A stretch of 64,000 nucleotides of DNA from Streptomyces graminofaciens (GTDB taxonomy: Bacteria > Actinomycetota > Actinomycetes > Streptomycetales > Streptomycetaceae). Position numbers and translations under genes: made by a program. The stretch covers positions 682,001-746,000 of the forward strand of contig NZ_AP018448.1 in assembly GCF_030294945.1 (NCBI RefSeq), read 5' to 3'. Numbering within the stretch: position 1 is the stretch's first letter; the number at the start of each line of letters is the position of its first letter. This document shows positions 25,415 to 33,910 of this stretch, one piece after another. The notes beneath the pieces were generated by a model, which was not told where the DNA came from, searched no databases, and saw nothing but the letters and a program-made list of their open reading frames with translations.

Positions 25415-25541
25415 CGCGACTCCAGAGGGGTTGGCACGGCGGGTCCGGGTTCCCTGAGAACCGGTGTCCACTCTTTCGCGACCTGGGGGCATTGGTCCAA
25501 CAGAAGAATCCGATGGAATTCAGCGGTTAGGCTTCTCAATC

Positions 25542-26432
25542 GTGGAACTCCGCCATCTCCAGCACTTCGTCGCCGTCGCCGAGGACCAGCATTTCACCCG
25601 GGCCGCCGAACGGCTGCTGGTGTCCCAGTCGGGGCTGTCCGCCTCGATCAGGGCGCTGGAGCGGGAGCTGCAGACGCCGTTGTTCGTGCGGACGACCCGC
25701 CGGGTGACGCTCACCCCGGCCGGGCGGGCGCTGCTCACCGAGGCGGAGCGGATCCTGGCCCAGGTGCGGACGGCCCATGAGGCGGTGGCCGCGGTGCAGG
25801 GCGTAATGCGGGGCATGCTCGCGGTCGGCTCGGAGCAGTGCATCGCCGGGGTGCATGTGGCGGGGCTGCTCGCCACGTTCCGGCGGCGGCACCCGGATGT
25901 GGAGATCTGTCTGCGCCAGGCGGGATCGGGCGCGCTGGCGGAGGAGGTCGCGAGCGGGCGCCTCGACCTGGCCTTCGCCGTGCGCACGGCCCAGGAGGAC
26001 ACCGACCTGCTGCGGGTGGTACCGCTGACCAGCGAGCCCATGACGGTCCTGTGCCACCCCGGCCACCGCCTCGCCGCGTCCGGACGAGCCGCCGTGACAC
26101 CGCATGATCTGGGCGGCGAGGTCTTCGTCGACTTCCACCCGGACTGGGGCCCGCGCCGCACGACCGACGCCGTCTTCGCCGCCGCGGGCGTCCGCCGGTC
26201 GGTCGCTCTGGAGGTCAACGACGTGCACAGCCTCCTGGAGTTGGTGGAGGAGAACCTCGGCGTCGCCGTCGTACCGCGCCACTTCCGGCACAAGCGGGCG
26301 TCGCTGACCGCCCTCACGGTCGAGGGCACCGGCGAGGCCGTGTACGAGACGGTCGCCCTGCTGCCGCCCCCGCAGGCCACCAGCCCGGCGGCACGGGCGC
26401 TGATGGCACTGCTGGACACACGGGTCGACTGA
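25542..26432 (+). CDS. LysR-family transcriptional regulator
   Basis: A 296-residue regulator: N-terminal winged HTH (ELRHLQHFVAVAED, then FTRAAERLLVSQSGLSASI) and a periplasmic-binding-like effector domain (from GMLAVGSEQC). GTG start at 25542. Divergent from the aldo/keto reductase gene, the classic layout for local control; no clear T-N11-A site was picked out by eye. It converges on the HTH membrane protein gene with 111 bases between. Confidence 0.93.
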   Translation: MELRHLQHFVAVAEDQHFTRAAERLLVSQSGLSASIRALERELQTPLFVRTTRRVTLTPAGRALLTEAERILAQVRTAHEAVAAVQGVMRGMLAVGSEQCIAGVHVAGLLATFRRRHPDVEICLRQAGSGALAEEVASGRLDLAFAVRTAQEDTDLLRVVPLTSEPMTVLCHPGHRLAASGRAAVTPHDLGGEVFVDFHPDWGPRRTTDAVFAAAGVRRSVALEVNDVHSLLELVEENLGVAVVPRHFRHKRASLTALTVEGTGEAVYETVALLPPPQATSPAARALMALLDTRVD

Positions 26433-26543
26433 TCCCCGGCTCGGACGACGGCGACGGCATCGCCGACAGCAGGCACCGCGCTCGCACCTCACGACAAGGG
26501 CCCGCCGTCGACCTCGGCGTCGAAGACGGGCGCGCCGCACGCG

Positions 26544-27923
26544 TCAGTCGGTGAGGGGCGTCCACTCGTGCTTCCATGCGGCGTACATGTAGTGCGGCAG
26601 CCCCTTGATGCCGGTCGTGCGGAACGGGCGGCCGCGGTCGTCGATGCGGACCGTGCCGGTACGGCCCTGCGAGGACCACTCCAGTTCGAGGTACCAGCGG
26701 CAGTCGCAGTTCGCGGTCTCCGCGGTGACCAGGAGCACCTCCGGGTCCTCGGCGGACACGCGGTACGGCAGGCGCATGGCCGGGATCGGCGTGCCCATGT
26801 CGCTGCCGGGCACCGGGTGGGCGATGGGCCGGTCCTTGTCGAGGTCCACGCCGAAGTAGCGCGGGGTCATCTCCCCGCCACAGCCCCGGTCCATGGCGTA
26901 GACGTTGCCCTGGGCGGGGGCCGCCGTGCGTCCGACGACCCGTACGCGGAGCGACTCCAGGACGACGGCCGCGGACGTCTTCCCCTGCACCGAGATCTCC
27001 ACCAGGGTGTTGCGCCCGTGCACCGCGTTCTGCGTCGCCGCCCAGGCCCCTGCGTCCTGCGATGCCGGGGGCGGCGGTACCTTCTGGGGCGGCTTGGCGA
27101 TGACGTAGTCGTGGCTGCAGCCGATCTCCCAGATCTGGGAGTTGGCGGTCCAGATGAGGGGGACATCGGCTGCGGGCGGCTTCGCATCGCCGCCCCGCGA
27201 TGAGTTGTCGTCGGTTTCGGTGGGCGTGGCCGAGGACTTCTTGGCGGGGTCCGCGGAGGGCGTGGGGCTCGGAGAGGCGGTCGTCGGGCCGTTGGCCGCC
27301 GCCGTCGTACGGGACGGTGTCGGGCTGAGCGCGGTGCCGCGCCCCGTGGGGCGGTCGGGCGGCAGGGCGGAGAGGCTGCCCAGGGTGGCGGCCAGCACGG
27401 AGGTCACGGCGGCGGCGACGAGGGCCCGTCGGCGGCGGTACCAGGGGCGGCGCGGAGGGGCTGCGGCTGGGTCCGAGTCCGGGTCCGGGTCCTGGCTCGG
27501 TCCCGTGGGTGCCTGGTCCCGCTGTTCCGGCGGCTCCTGCTGCTGCGCCGGAACCTGGTGTTCCGACGGATCCTGCTGTTCCGACGGATCCTGGTGTTCC
27601 GCTTGGTCGGGTGAGGTCGACTTCTCCGGTGCGGAGGAACCGCCACCCGCTCCCGCCGCACGAGCCCGCTGTCGCGCCGCCACCGCCCGGATCCACAGCC
27701 GGTGCAGCTCCAGCCGCTCCTCCGGTGTCGCCCGGCACAGTGCGGCGAAGCGTTCGGCGGGGGCGAATTCGACGGGGACCGCGTCACCTGCGCAGTAGCG
27801 GTGCAGCGTGGAGGTGTTCATGTTGAGGCGGCGGGCCAGTTGGCCGTAGCTGCGGTCCGTGCGTTCCTTCAGGCGCGTGAGCAGCGCCGCGAATTCCTGG
27901 ACGTCGTCCGGTGGTGCCGACAC
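26544..27923 (-). CDS. XRE-type HTH protein with transmembrane and extracellular domain
   Basis: A 459-residue protein with an N-terminal Cro/XRE-type HTH (YGQLARRLNMNTSTLHRYC, residues 25-45), a repetitive Gln/Glu/Pro/Asp linker (repeats of QDPSE around residues 110-140, from a repeated 15-base DNA unit near 27550), one membrane helix (residues about 165-185) and a secreted C-terminal domain with paired cysteines (CSHDY, CGGE, CDC). This layout is frequent in Streptomyces and suggests a membrane-bound regulator or signal relay. GTG start with GGGAGAACA upstream. The ligand is unknown. Confidence 0.85.
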   Translation of the reverse strand: MSAPPDDVQEFAALLTRLKERTDRSYGQLARRLNMNTSTLHRYCAGDAVPVEFAPAERFAALCRATPEERLELHRLWIRAVAARQRARAAGAGGGSSAPEKSTSPDQAEHQDPSEQQDPSEHQVPAQQQEPPEQRDQAPTGPSQDPDPDSDPAAAPPRRPWYRRRRALVAAAVTSVLAATLGSLSALPPDRPTGRGTALSPTPSRTTAAANGPTTASPSPTPSADPAKKSSATPTETDDNSSRGGDAKPPAADVPLIWTANSQIWEIGCSHDYVIAKPPQKVPPPPASQDAGAWAATQNAVHGRNTLVEISVQGKTSAAVVLESLRVRVVGRTAAPAQGNVYAMDRGCGGEMTPRYFGVDLDKDRPIAHPVPGSDMGTPIPAMRLPYRVSAEDPEVLLVTAETANCDCRWYLELEWSSQGRTGTVRIDDRGRPFRTTGIKGLPHYMYAAWKHEWTPLTD

Positions 27924-28182
27924 TGTTCTCCCGTGTCCTCCACGTCCCAGGACGGCATCCCAGGCACTCCATGTATCTGCACGTCAGACGGGCTGGGATG
28001 GTTCCATGGTCGCGGGTCCGCCGCCGGTTGTTGCGCGCGCCGCCGCTGACCGCCGATGCTCTTGGTGTCGCCCCGACCAGGGCCGGACGGACCATCCGGG
28101 GTCGGAGCCGAAGCGACACCACACGCTCATCCGTTTGCTTCATCCACGTACTCGTCCACGTACTCGTCCACGGGGGACACCC

Positions 28183-28673
28183 ATGCCCAAGCGCACCCGC
28201 GCAGGCGCGCTCACCACACTCGTCGTCGCGGGTCTCACCGCCGGCTCCGCACTCGCCGGGGGCGCCGCACCGGCGGCCGCCGCGAAGGCGAACAGCGCAC
28301 CGAAGTTCCTGTCCGCTTCCCAGCTGCCGCCGCACCCCTCGTCCTCCTGGAGCGCGGGCAAGATCGAGGACGGCGTTCCCGAGGAGTTCCAGTACTGAAA
28401 CAAGGACTTCCGGGACTGTGTGAACGAGTCCTCCGACCCGGACATCGAGGCCGAGTACCGGGACTACGGGACGCTGCCCGTCGAGGAGGGCGCCCACGTC
28501 CATGGTGTGCACACCGAGCGTCCTGGGGGGCCATGGACATCCGGCTCCTGTCTGTGGGCCGGGACGGCCGGATGGTCACCGTCGTGGACTGGGGGCAGAT
28601 GGGCGACGTCGAGGACGCGCCGGTCAAGGCCTTCAAGAAGACGACCACCGCCGCTGTCAACAAGCTCCACTGA
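28183..28673 (+). pseudogene. Small secreted protein gene, broken by stop and frameshift
   Basis: ATG 28183 has GGGGGA upstream and encodes a signal peptide (MPKRTRAGALTTLVVAGL..ALAGG) and 71 residues, then hits TGA at 28396 where TGG (Trp) would continue sensibly (NKDFRDCVNESSDPDIEAEY). A second break is at the GGGGGG run 28525-28530, where one missing base moves the frame to MDIRLLSVGRDGRMVTVVDW and on to a stop at 28673. Both halves keep coding character, so the damage is recent or a sequencing error. The neighbour downstream is a secreted protein of similar size. Function unknown. Confidence 0.7.
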
Positions 28674-28696
28674 CCGCACGACCACCGAAAAGCCGG

Positions 28697-28732
28697 GGCC
28701 GCCCGCCCGCGGAGGGGAGCGGGCGGGCGGCC
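28697..28732. terminator. Strong GC hairpin terminator
   Basis: A perfect 14-base stem (GGCCGCCCGCCCGC with its complement) and eight-base loop lie 24 bases after the broken secreted-protein gene. Confidence 0.8.
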
Positions 28733-28808
28733 AGGCACCTGCACGGCCACGACCACAGACCACAGACCACAGTCACCACCACCGCACAACCGGAAATCGG
28801 GGAAACAC

Positions 28809-29273
28809 ATGACCAGCAAGCGCACCACTCGCCGTACCGTCCTCGCCTCGTGCCTCGCCCTGGCGCTCGGACTCGGGGTGACGGCCACGGCGTCCGCGGG
28901 CGCCCCGCGCAGCGTCACCGGCAAGCCGTCCGACGCGATCACCCGTATCGCCGACTTCTACGGCGCCTACATCGACGCCCAGAGCGACCCGGACAACGGG
29001 GGCGCCCTCGCCGACGAACTCCGCGCCTACTACCTGACCCCCGGCCTGCAGAAGAAGCTCAAGACCTGGGAGAAGAAGAACCACGCGGACGGCGTCCTGC
29101 GCGCCCAGAACGTCCCCCTCAAGTGGAAGGTCACCGACAACGGGACTGCGAACCACACCGAGGCCGGTATCACCCTGACCTGGGGCGGCGGCGTGACCAC
29201 CAAGCTGGTCGTCGACATGACGCGCGACTACAAGATCTTCCACATCGGAACCAAGGGCGCCGCAGGCAGCTGA
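28809..29273 (+). CDS. Small secreted protein, function unknown
   Basis: A 154-residue exported protein. Signal peptide with twin-basic start (MTSKRTTRRTVLASCLALALG..ASAGAP); the RRTVLAS context could be a Tat-like signal. The mature part is rich in helices (ITRIADFYGAYIDAQ, LRAYYLTPGLQKKL) and ends in beta strands. No family recognised, though it may be a calycin- or DUF3828-like small extracellular fold. GGGGAAACAC precedes the ATG. It lies downstream of the broken secreted-protein gene, separated from it by a terminator. Confidence 0.75.
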   Translation: MTSKRTTRRTVLASCLALALGLGVTATASAGAPRSVTGKPSDAITRIADFYGAYIDAQSDPDNGGALADELRAYYLTPGLQKKLKTWEKKNHADGVLRAQNVPLKWKVTDNGTANHTEAGITLTWGGGVTTKLVVDMTRDYKIFHIGTKGAAGS

Positions 29274-29383
29274 CGGGCCTCGTGGGACGGCTGGGGTCTG
29301 TCGTCAAATTCCCGTCTGCCGCGCGGGGCAGGGGGCAGGTCCCGCGCGGTGCGAGCTCGGGCCCGGTGCTCGATGGTGGACGT

Positions 29384-29923
29384 ATGGATGTGAAGGACGT
29401 TCTCATCGACGCGTTCGGCCGGATCAAGGAGGAGGTCCATGCCGCCGTGGACGGGTTGTCCCCGGAGGACCTCAACAACCGCCCCTCCCCCGACAGCAAC
29501 TCCGTCTCCTGGCTGGTGTGGCACCTCACCCGGATCCAGGACGACCATGTCGCCGAGGTCGCCGGGCTCGACCAGGTGTGGCCGGCGGACGGCTGGGAGG
29601 AGCGTTTCGGGCTGGGGCTGCCCCGGCGGGACACCGGGTACGGGCACAGCGCACGCCAGGTCGCCCGGGTCCGGGTGGACTCGGGCGACCTGCTGGTCGG
29701 GTACTACGACGCCGTGCACGAACGGACGCTGCGGTTCGTGCACGGGCTGAGCGCCGCCGACCTGGACCGGGTCGTGGACGAGCGGTGGACCCCGGCCGTC
29801 ACCCTCGGCGTACGTCTGGTCAGTGTCCTGGCCGACGATCTTCAGCATGCCGGCCAGGCGGCGTACGTACGGGGCCTGCTTCAGCGCGAGGACGACGAGG
29901 ACGACGAGGACTCCGACGCGTAG
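29384..29923 (+). CDS. DinB-like / mycothiol-dependent family protein
   Basis: A 179-residue four-helix protein of the DinB/YfiT superfamily. Metal-binding histidines are visible at [13 protein letters not shown] and in [14 protein letters not shown] near the end. Actinobacterial members act as mycothiol S-transferases or isomerases, so this may conjugate or detoxify electrophiles. ATG 29384 is chosen because upstream sequence lacks coding character. The C-terminal tail is very acidic ([10 protein letters not shown]) and its 43 terminal bases overlap the end of the convergent adenosine deaminase gene. Confidence 0.85.
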   Translation: MDVKDVLIDAFGRIKEEVHAAVDGLSPEDLNNRPSPDSNSVSWLVWHLTRIQDDHVAEVAGLDQVWPADGWEERFGLGLPRRDTGYGHSARQVARVRVDSGDLLVGYYDAVHERTLRFVHGLSAADLDRVVDERWTPAVTLGVRLVSVLADDLQHAGQAAYVRGLLQREDDEDDEDSDA

Positions 29924-30975
29924 CCCGGCAGGACCACGTCCTGGATGAGGGCGTTGCGCTCGTCGAACGGGATGAAGGCGCTCTTGAGGGCGTTGACCGT
30001 GACCGTGCGCAGGTCGTCGGCGGTCCAGCCGGCCTCCTCGACCAGCAGGGTCATCTCGCGCGTCATCGTCGTGCCGGAGACCAGACGGTTGTCGGTGTTG
30101 AGGGTGACGCGGAAGCCGAGTTCCTTCAGGGCCGTGATCGGGTGCTCGGCGATGGAGGTGGCCGCGCCGGTCTGGAGGTTGGAGGTGGGGCACATCTCCA
30201 GGGCGATACGACGGTCACGCACCCAGGAGGCGACACGGCCGAGCTTGCCGTCGACGATGTCCTCGGTGATACGGACGCCGTGGCCGATGCGCTGGGCGCC
30301 GCAGACCTGGAGGGCCTGGTGGATGCTGGGCAGGCCGTGGGCCTCGCCGGCGTGGATGGTGAAGGGGACGTTCTCGCGGCGCAGGTGCTCGAAGGCGTCG
30401 AGGTGGTCGGCGGGCGGGAAGCCGTCCTCGGCACCCGCGATGTCGAAGCCGACGACGCCGGCGTCCCGGAACGCCACCGCGAGGTCGGCGGCCTCGCGGA
30501 CACGGTCGAACATGCGCATCCCGCACAGCAGCGTGCCGACCCGGACCGGGGTGCCCTGGGCCGCCGCCTTGGCCATACCGGCGGCCAGGCCCTCCTGCAC
30601 GGTCTCCACGACCTCAGCGAGGGTCAGTCCGCCGTTGACGTTCAACTCGGGGGCGTAGCGGACCTCGCCGTAGACGACACCGTCCGCGGCCAGGTCGAGG
30701 ACGTACTCCTCGGCGGCGCGCAGCAGGCCCTCGCGGGTCTGCAGCACGGCGAGGGTGTGCTCGAAGGTGGCTATGTAGCGCACCAGGTCGCCGGAGTTCG
30801 CGGCCTCGTAGAACCAGGCGGCGAGGCCCTCCGGGTCGGTCTCGGGGAGAGTGTGGCCGACCTCCGCCGCGAGTTCGACGAGGGTCGCGGGGCGCAGACC
30901 GCCGTCGAGGTGGTCGTGCAGGACGGCCTTGGGCAGGCGGCGGATGGTGTCGGCGTCGATACGGGGCTCGGTCAT
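29881..30975 (-). CDS. add: Adenosine deaminase
   Basis: A 364-residue purine deaminase. Zinc ligands HxH appear as LHDHLDGG, the catalytic Glu and His in IHAGEAHG, the second His in RIGHGVRI, and the Asp in [10 protein letters not shown] (NTDN replaces the more usual NTDDP). It converts adenosine to inosine in the cytoplasm. ATG 30975 has GAGGAA eight bases upstream. The last 13 codons include an [11 protein letters not shown] tail that is simply the antisense of the acidic tail of the convergent DinB-like gene. It lies 59 bases downstream of the VOC-protein gene on the same strand. Confidence 0.95.
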   Translation of the reverse strand: MTEPRIDADTIRRLPKAVLHDHLDGGLRPATLVELAAEVGHTLPETDPEGLAAWFYEAANSGDLVRYIATFEHTLAVLQTREGLLRAAEEYVLDLAADGVVYGEVRYAPELNVNGGLTLAEVVETVQEGLAAGMAKAAAQGTPVRVGTLLCGMRMFDRVREAADLAVAFRDAGVVGFDIAGAEDGFPPADHLDAFEHLRRENVPFTIHAGEAHGLPSIHQALQVCGAQRIGHGVRITEDIVDGKLGRVASWVRDRRIALEMCPTSNLQTGAATSIAEHPITALKELGFRVTLNTDNRLVSGTTMTREMTLLVEEAGWTADDLRTVTVNALKSAFIPFDERNALIQDVVLPGYASESSSSSSSSR

Positions 30976-31034
30976 GCGTGTCGTTCCTCGGCAGGTGGTG
31001 CGGTGGGCGGGGTGGGGCGGGGTGGCCGGGTGCC

Positions 31035-31442
31035 TCAGTCGGCGGCCGGGCCGGCTGCGGGCTGGAGGAGGTCCCAGCGGTTTCCGTACAGGTCCTCGAA
31101 GACGGCGACCGAGCCGTACGGCTCGTGGCGCGGCTCCTCCAGGAACCTGACGCCCGCGGCCCGCATCCGGGCGTGGTCGCGGGCGAAGTCGTCGGTGTGC
31201 AGGAAGAAGCCCACGCGCCCGCCGGTCTGGTCGCCGACCCGGTCGCGCTGCGCCTCGTCCTTGGCCCTCGCGAGCAGCAGTCCGCCGCCCTGTCCCTCGC
31301 TCCCCGGCTCGACCACGACCCACCGGCTGCCGTCGGGCCGCGGGGTGTCCTCGACGAGCCGGAAGCCGAGCGCCTCGGTGTAGAAGCGGATCGCCTCGTC
31401 GTAGTCGGCGACCACGAGGGTGACCAGGGCTATGCGTCTCAT
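31035..31442 (-). CDS. Glyoxalase/VOC superfamily protein
   Basis: A 135-residue single-module vicinal-oxygen-chelate protein with the paired beta-alpha-beta-beta-beta pattern ([30 protein letters not shown], and the closing [14 protein letters not shown]). The [10 protein letters not shown] end is typical of lactoylglutathione-lyase-like or antibiotic-binding members. ATG 31442 with GAGAGG five bases upstream. It is 59 bases upstream of the adenosine deaminase gene and may share its transcript. Substrate unknown. Confidence 0.9.
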   Translation of the reverse strand: MRRIALVTLVVADYDEAIRFYTEALGFRLVEDTPRPDGSRWVVVEPGSEGQGGGLLLARAKDEAQRDRVGDQTGGRVGFFLHTDDFARDHARMRAAGVRFLEEPRHEPYGSVAVFEDLYGNRWDLLQPAAGPAAD

Positions 31443-31563
31443 CAAGGCCTCTCGGGCGGTGCGCGGTCGTGCGGGGAAAGTCCGAGGTTCGCTCGGGGTT
31501 CCCGGGAGGTTATACGTAACACTCATGGAACGGCAACTGGCATTTCCTCGGCCGGGCACGACG

Positions 31564-31590
31564 GAGGCCCCCTGCGGGGCAGGGGGCCTC
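31564..31590. terminator. Terminator hairpin
   Basis: Perfect ten-base stem GAGGCCCCCT / AGGGGGCCTC with a seven-base loop, just past the end of the 418-residue unknown gene. Confidence 0.8.
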
Positions 31591-31616
31591 GACGTCACTG
31601 CTCTGCGGTGTTCGGC

Positions 31617-32873
31617 TCAGGCCTCCGGGGACGCCTTCCGCAGGGTGGCGATGCAGGTGCTGAGTGCCTGCTGGAGTTCCTCCAGTCGCTGGAGCATGTC
31701 GTCCTCGTAGATGGCGTCGAGGTCGACGGCGTCGTCGAGGGTCAGTTCCTCGAAGACCTTCGTCGCCTTCTGGAGGCTGCTGTAGAACTTCGTACGGCGT
31801 TCCTGGACCCGCAGTTCGGGGTCGGCCTCCACGGTCTGGACGACGAGTTCCTTCACCGTGTCGTACGCCTCGGTGGCCCACTCGCCGGTGTCCTCGTAGT
31901 CGTCCAGCTCGTCGATGAGGGACAGGTGGCGCTCGGCCTCGGCGCGCAGTTCGGCGGGGGCGTCGATCACCTGCCCGGCCGGGGTCTTGACCTGCCCGTT
32001 CTCGACGATCTGGCGGACGTATCCGATACGGCTGGCCGCCTGCGTCTCGGACGCGACGGCCTTCTTCAGCTCGTCGGTGCGGGCGATGTCACGGGCCAGT
32101 TCCGTCTGGAGGGAGGTGTCCTCCTTGAGCCGGTCGAGGAGCGCGCTGCGGGCCGCCTGTGCGGTGGAGGGGTCGGCGAGGATCGCGGCACGCAGTGCGG
32201 TGGGGTTCTCGGCGACCTCCAGGGCCTTGGTCGGGCGGATGCCCTCGGCCTCGGCGGCCGCCGCGATGGCGGTGCCACGGTCGGAGGTCGCGCTGTTTCG
32301 GGAGGAGTAGTACGACAGCCACACGTCCGCGTCCGGCAGCTCGACCTCCTCGCCCGGGGCCAGCGCCTCGAACTGCGGGACCATGCCGTCGTCGGCCGCC
32401 TTGTCCCACGCCTTGTAGTACCGCATGACGCGCTCCGGCGAGCACCCGGCCAGCAGCGCGAACTCCTTCGCGGACACCTTCGGCGTCTCTCCGGCCGCCT
32501 CCCCGCCGGGCCGCACACTGCGCGCCACCTTCAGCGCGAACGCCCAGCCGCCGGTGCGCGCGTACACGCCGAACTCCCGGGCGTCGCGCTCGACCTGCTC
32601 GTCGACGGCGCCCATGGGGGCGAGGTCCGGGGCGGTACCGTCCGCGGCCTCGTCACCGTCGGCCGCGGGCCGCTCGCCGTCGGGCGTCTCCGTGGCCGCC
32701 TCGGCCGTCCCGGTCCGCTGGACCGTATCGTCGCCGGACGTGCCCGGCTCGACCCAGTACCCGTCGTCCTGCGCGGGCACGGTCGCCGTCGACGCGGTGA
32801 CGTGGGTCTCGTCGGCGGGGGTCTCGTCGGCGGACGGAACGACCGGTTCGGAGTGGGCGGTGGCTACGCTCAC
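31617..32873 (-). CDS. Conserved-looking 418-residue protein, function unknown
   Basis: Acidic Thr/Glu-rich N-terminus (about 90 residues, likely disordered) followed by a mainly helical body. Residues 115-160 contain an HTH-like stretch (VSAKEFALLAGCSPERVMRYYKAW), and the later part is long charged helix (ELARDIARTDELKKAVASE) that could form coiled coil. The GTG start has GGGAGAG six bases upstream and a terminator follows, so it is a single-gene unit. It could be a nucleoid or plasmid-type DNA-binding protein, but no family is recognised. Confidence 0.8.
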   Translation of the reverse strand: MSVATAHSEPVVPSADETPADETHVTASTATVPAQDDGYWVEPGTSGDDTVQRTGTAEAATETPDGERPAADGDEAADGTAPDLAPMGAVDEQVERDAREFGVYARTGGWAFALKVARSVRPGGEAAGETPKVSAKEFALLAGCSPERVMRYYKAWDKAADDGMVPQFEALAPGEEVELPDADVWLSYYSSRNSATSDRGTAIAAAAEAEGIRPTKALEVAENPTALRAAILADPSTAQAARSALLDRLKEDTSLQTELARDIARTDELKKAVASETQAASRIGYVRQIVENGQVKTPAGQVIDAPAELRAEAERHLSLIDELDDYEDTGEWATEAYDTVKELVVQTVEADPELRVQERRTKFYSSLQKATKVFEELTLDDAVDLDAIYEDDMLQRLEELQQALSTCIATLRKASPEA

Positions 32874-32929
32874 GGATGACTCTCCCGGGTGGTGACGAAC
32901 GACAGGGGCAGAACAGGCAGCCTATATGA

Positions 32930-33494
32930 ACCTGTTGATGATGCTTTGCCCACGACGGTATGCCCGGGTGTGCGTCGGGACCCGGGACGCTGGACCCGGT
33001 GCACCGCGTCCAGCGGTCCACCTCGTCCTCGGTCAGCCGGACAGCCTCGGCGGCGATGTTCTCGGCGAGGTGCCGGGGTTCGACGGCGGAGATGCGCGGC
33101 CCAACTGCCGCGGGTTCTGCTCGACTTGACGGCGCAGTTGGTCGGTGCGGGCGACCGTGCCCCACTCCCCCGAGTACGCGCGGTGCGGTCCGGCCCTGGT
33201 GACGATGACGAGGTCGTTCGAGTACGGGCCGCCGAGCGCGCTGTCGATCAGTTCGTCGGCGGGGCGCAGGGAGGAGAAACAGAAGGCGGCGGTGTCGATG
33301 TGGTCGATGTGGTGGACCCCCGGCTCGACCGCGCGGCGCGGGACGGCGATGGATCGCTCGCGGTCGCCCGGTGTGCCGAGGCGGACGGCGGCGCTTCCCG
33401 TGAGCCGCATCGCGCCGAAGCCGAGGCGGTCGACGGGCAGGTCACCGAGGGTCCAAGTGTCGGCCGCGGTCGCGGTGAGCGTCTCCGAGTCCAC
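32930..33494 (-). pseudogene. Aldo/keto reductase remnant
   Basis: From GTG 33494 the frame reads VDSETLTATAADTWTLGDL, then RLGFGAMRLTG, the hallmark N-terminus of Streptomyces aldo/keto reductases, through DTAAFCFSSLRPADELIDSAL and on to LRRQVEQNPRQLGR. The catalytic Tyr position is occupied by Cys (FCFS for FYxS). It then jumps: a segment in another frame gives RHLAENIAAEAVRLTEDEV, the family C-terminus. The middle of the barrel (about 200 residues) is missing. It is a decayed gene with an internal deletion and frameshift. Confidence 0.7.
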
Positions 33495-33816
33495 CGACGC
33501 AGTCTCGCATGTGCCGGGCGCGGGACAGGCCCGCCCGGCTTCTGCTCGCCCACCTGACCGGCTGGCTCCACGCACCCCGCGCCGTCGCGAGCGCCCGGTC
33601 GCCGCAGCTGCGCAACTGGCTCCGGGACAGCTTCGCCCGCTCCCCGCCACCCGCGATCAGCGCGTTGACCGGTGCCATCGGGTCACCTCCGACGGTCCGC
33701 GCCACCAACGCCCCGACCACCAGCGGGAGCAGGGCGACCGCGAGAGCCGAACCGGTGGCGGTGGCCTTGGCGGTGACGTTGCGGAGAGGACGGGGTTGCG
33801 GGGTGTTCGTGGTCAT
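33442..33816 (-). CDS. Doubtful small membrane protein
   Basis: An open frame from ATG 33816 encodes MTTNTPQPRPLRN, then one strong hydrophobic segment (GSALAVALLPLVVGALVA) and an Arg-rich tail that overlaps the aldo/keto reductase remnant. No good ribosome site, and the tail looks non-coding. The first 45 codons may be a real membrane peptide or the start of a lost gene. Confidence 0.25.
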   Translation of the reverse strand: MTTNTPQPRPLRNVTAKATATGSALAVALLPLVVGALVARTVGGDPMAPVNALIAGGGERAKLSRSQLRSCGDRALATARGAWSQPVRWASRSRAGLSRARHMRDCVGGLGDAHRDRGRHLDPR

Positions 33817-33910
33817 GACACCAGTCCAGCAGGATCCGGCCGACGGGACACCGGACGACATACTCAGTCGCCCTGCCCGAGATACTCATCGCGGGCCGGG
33901 CACCAACGCC

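Noticed and set aside
28396..28398. TGA as selenocysteine in the secreted-protein gene
   Set aside because: No SECIS-like hairpin was seen, the protein is not a redox family, and a second lesion follows downstream.
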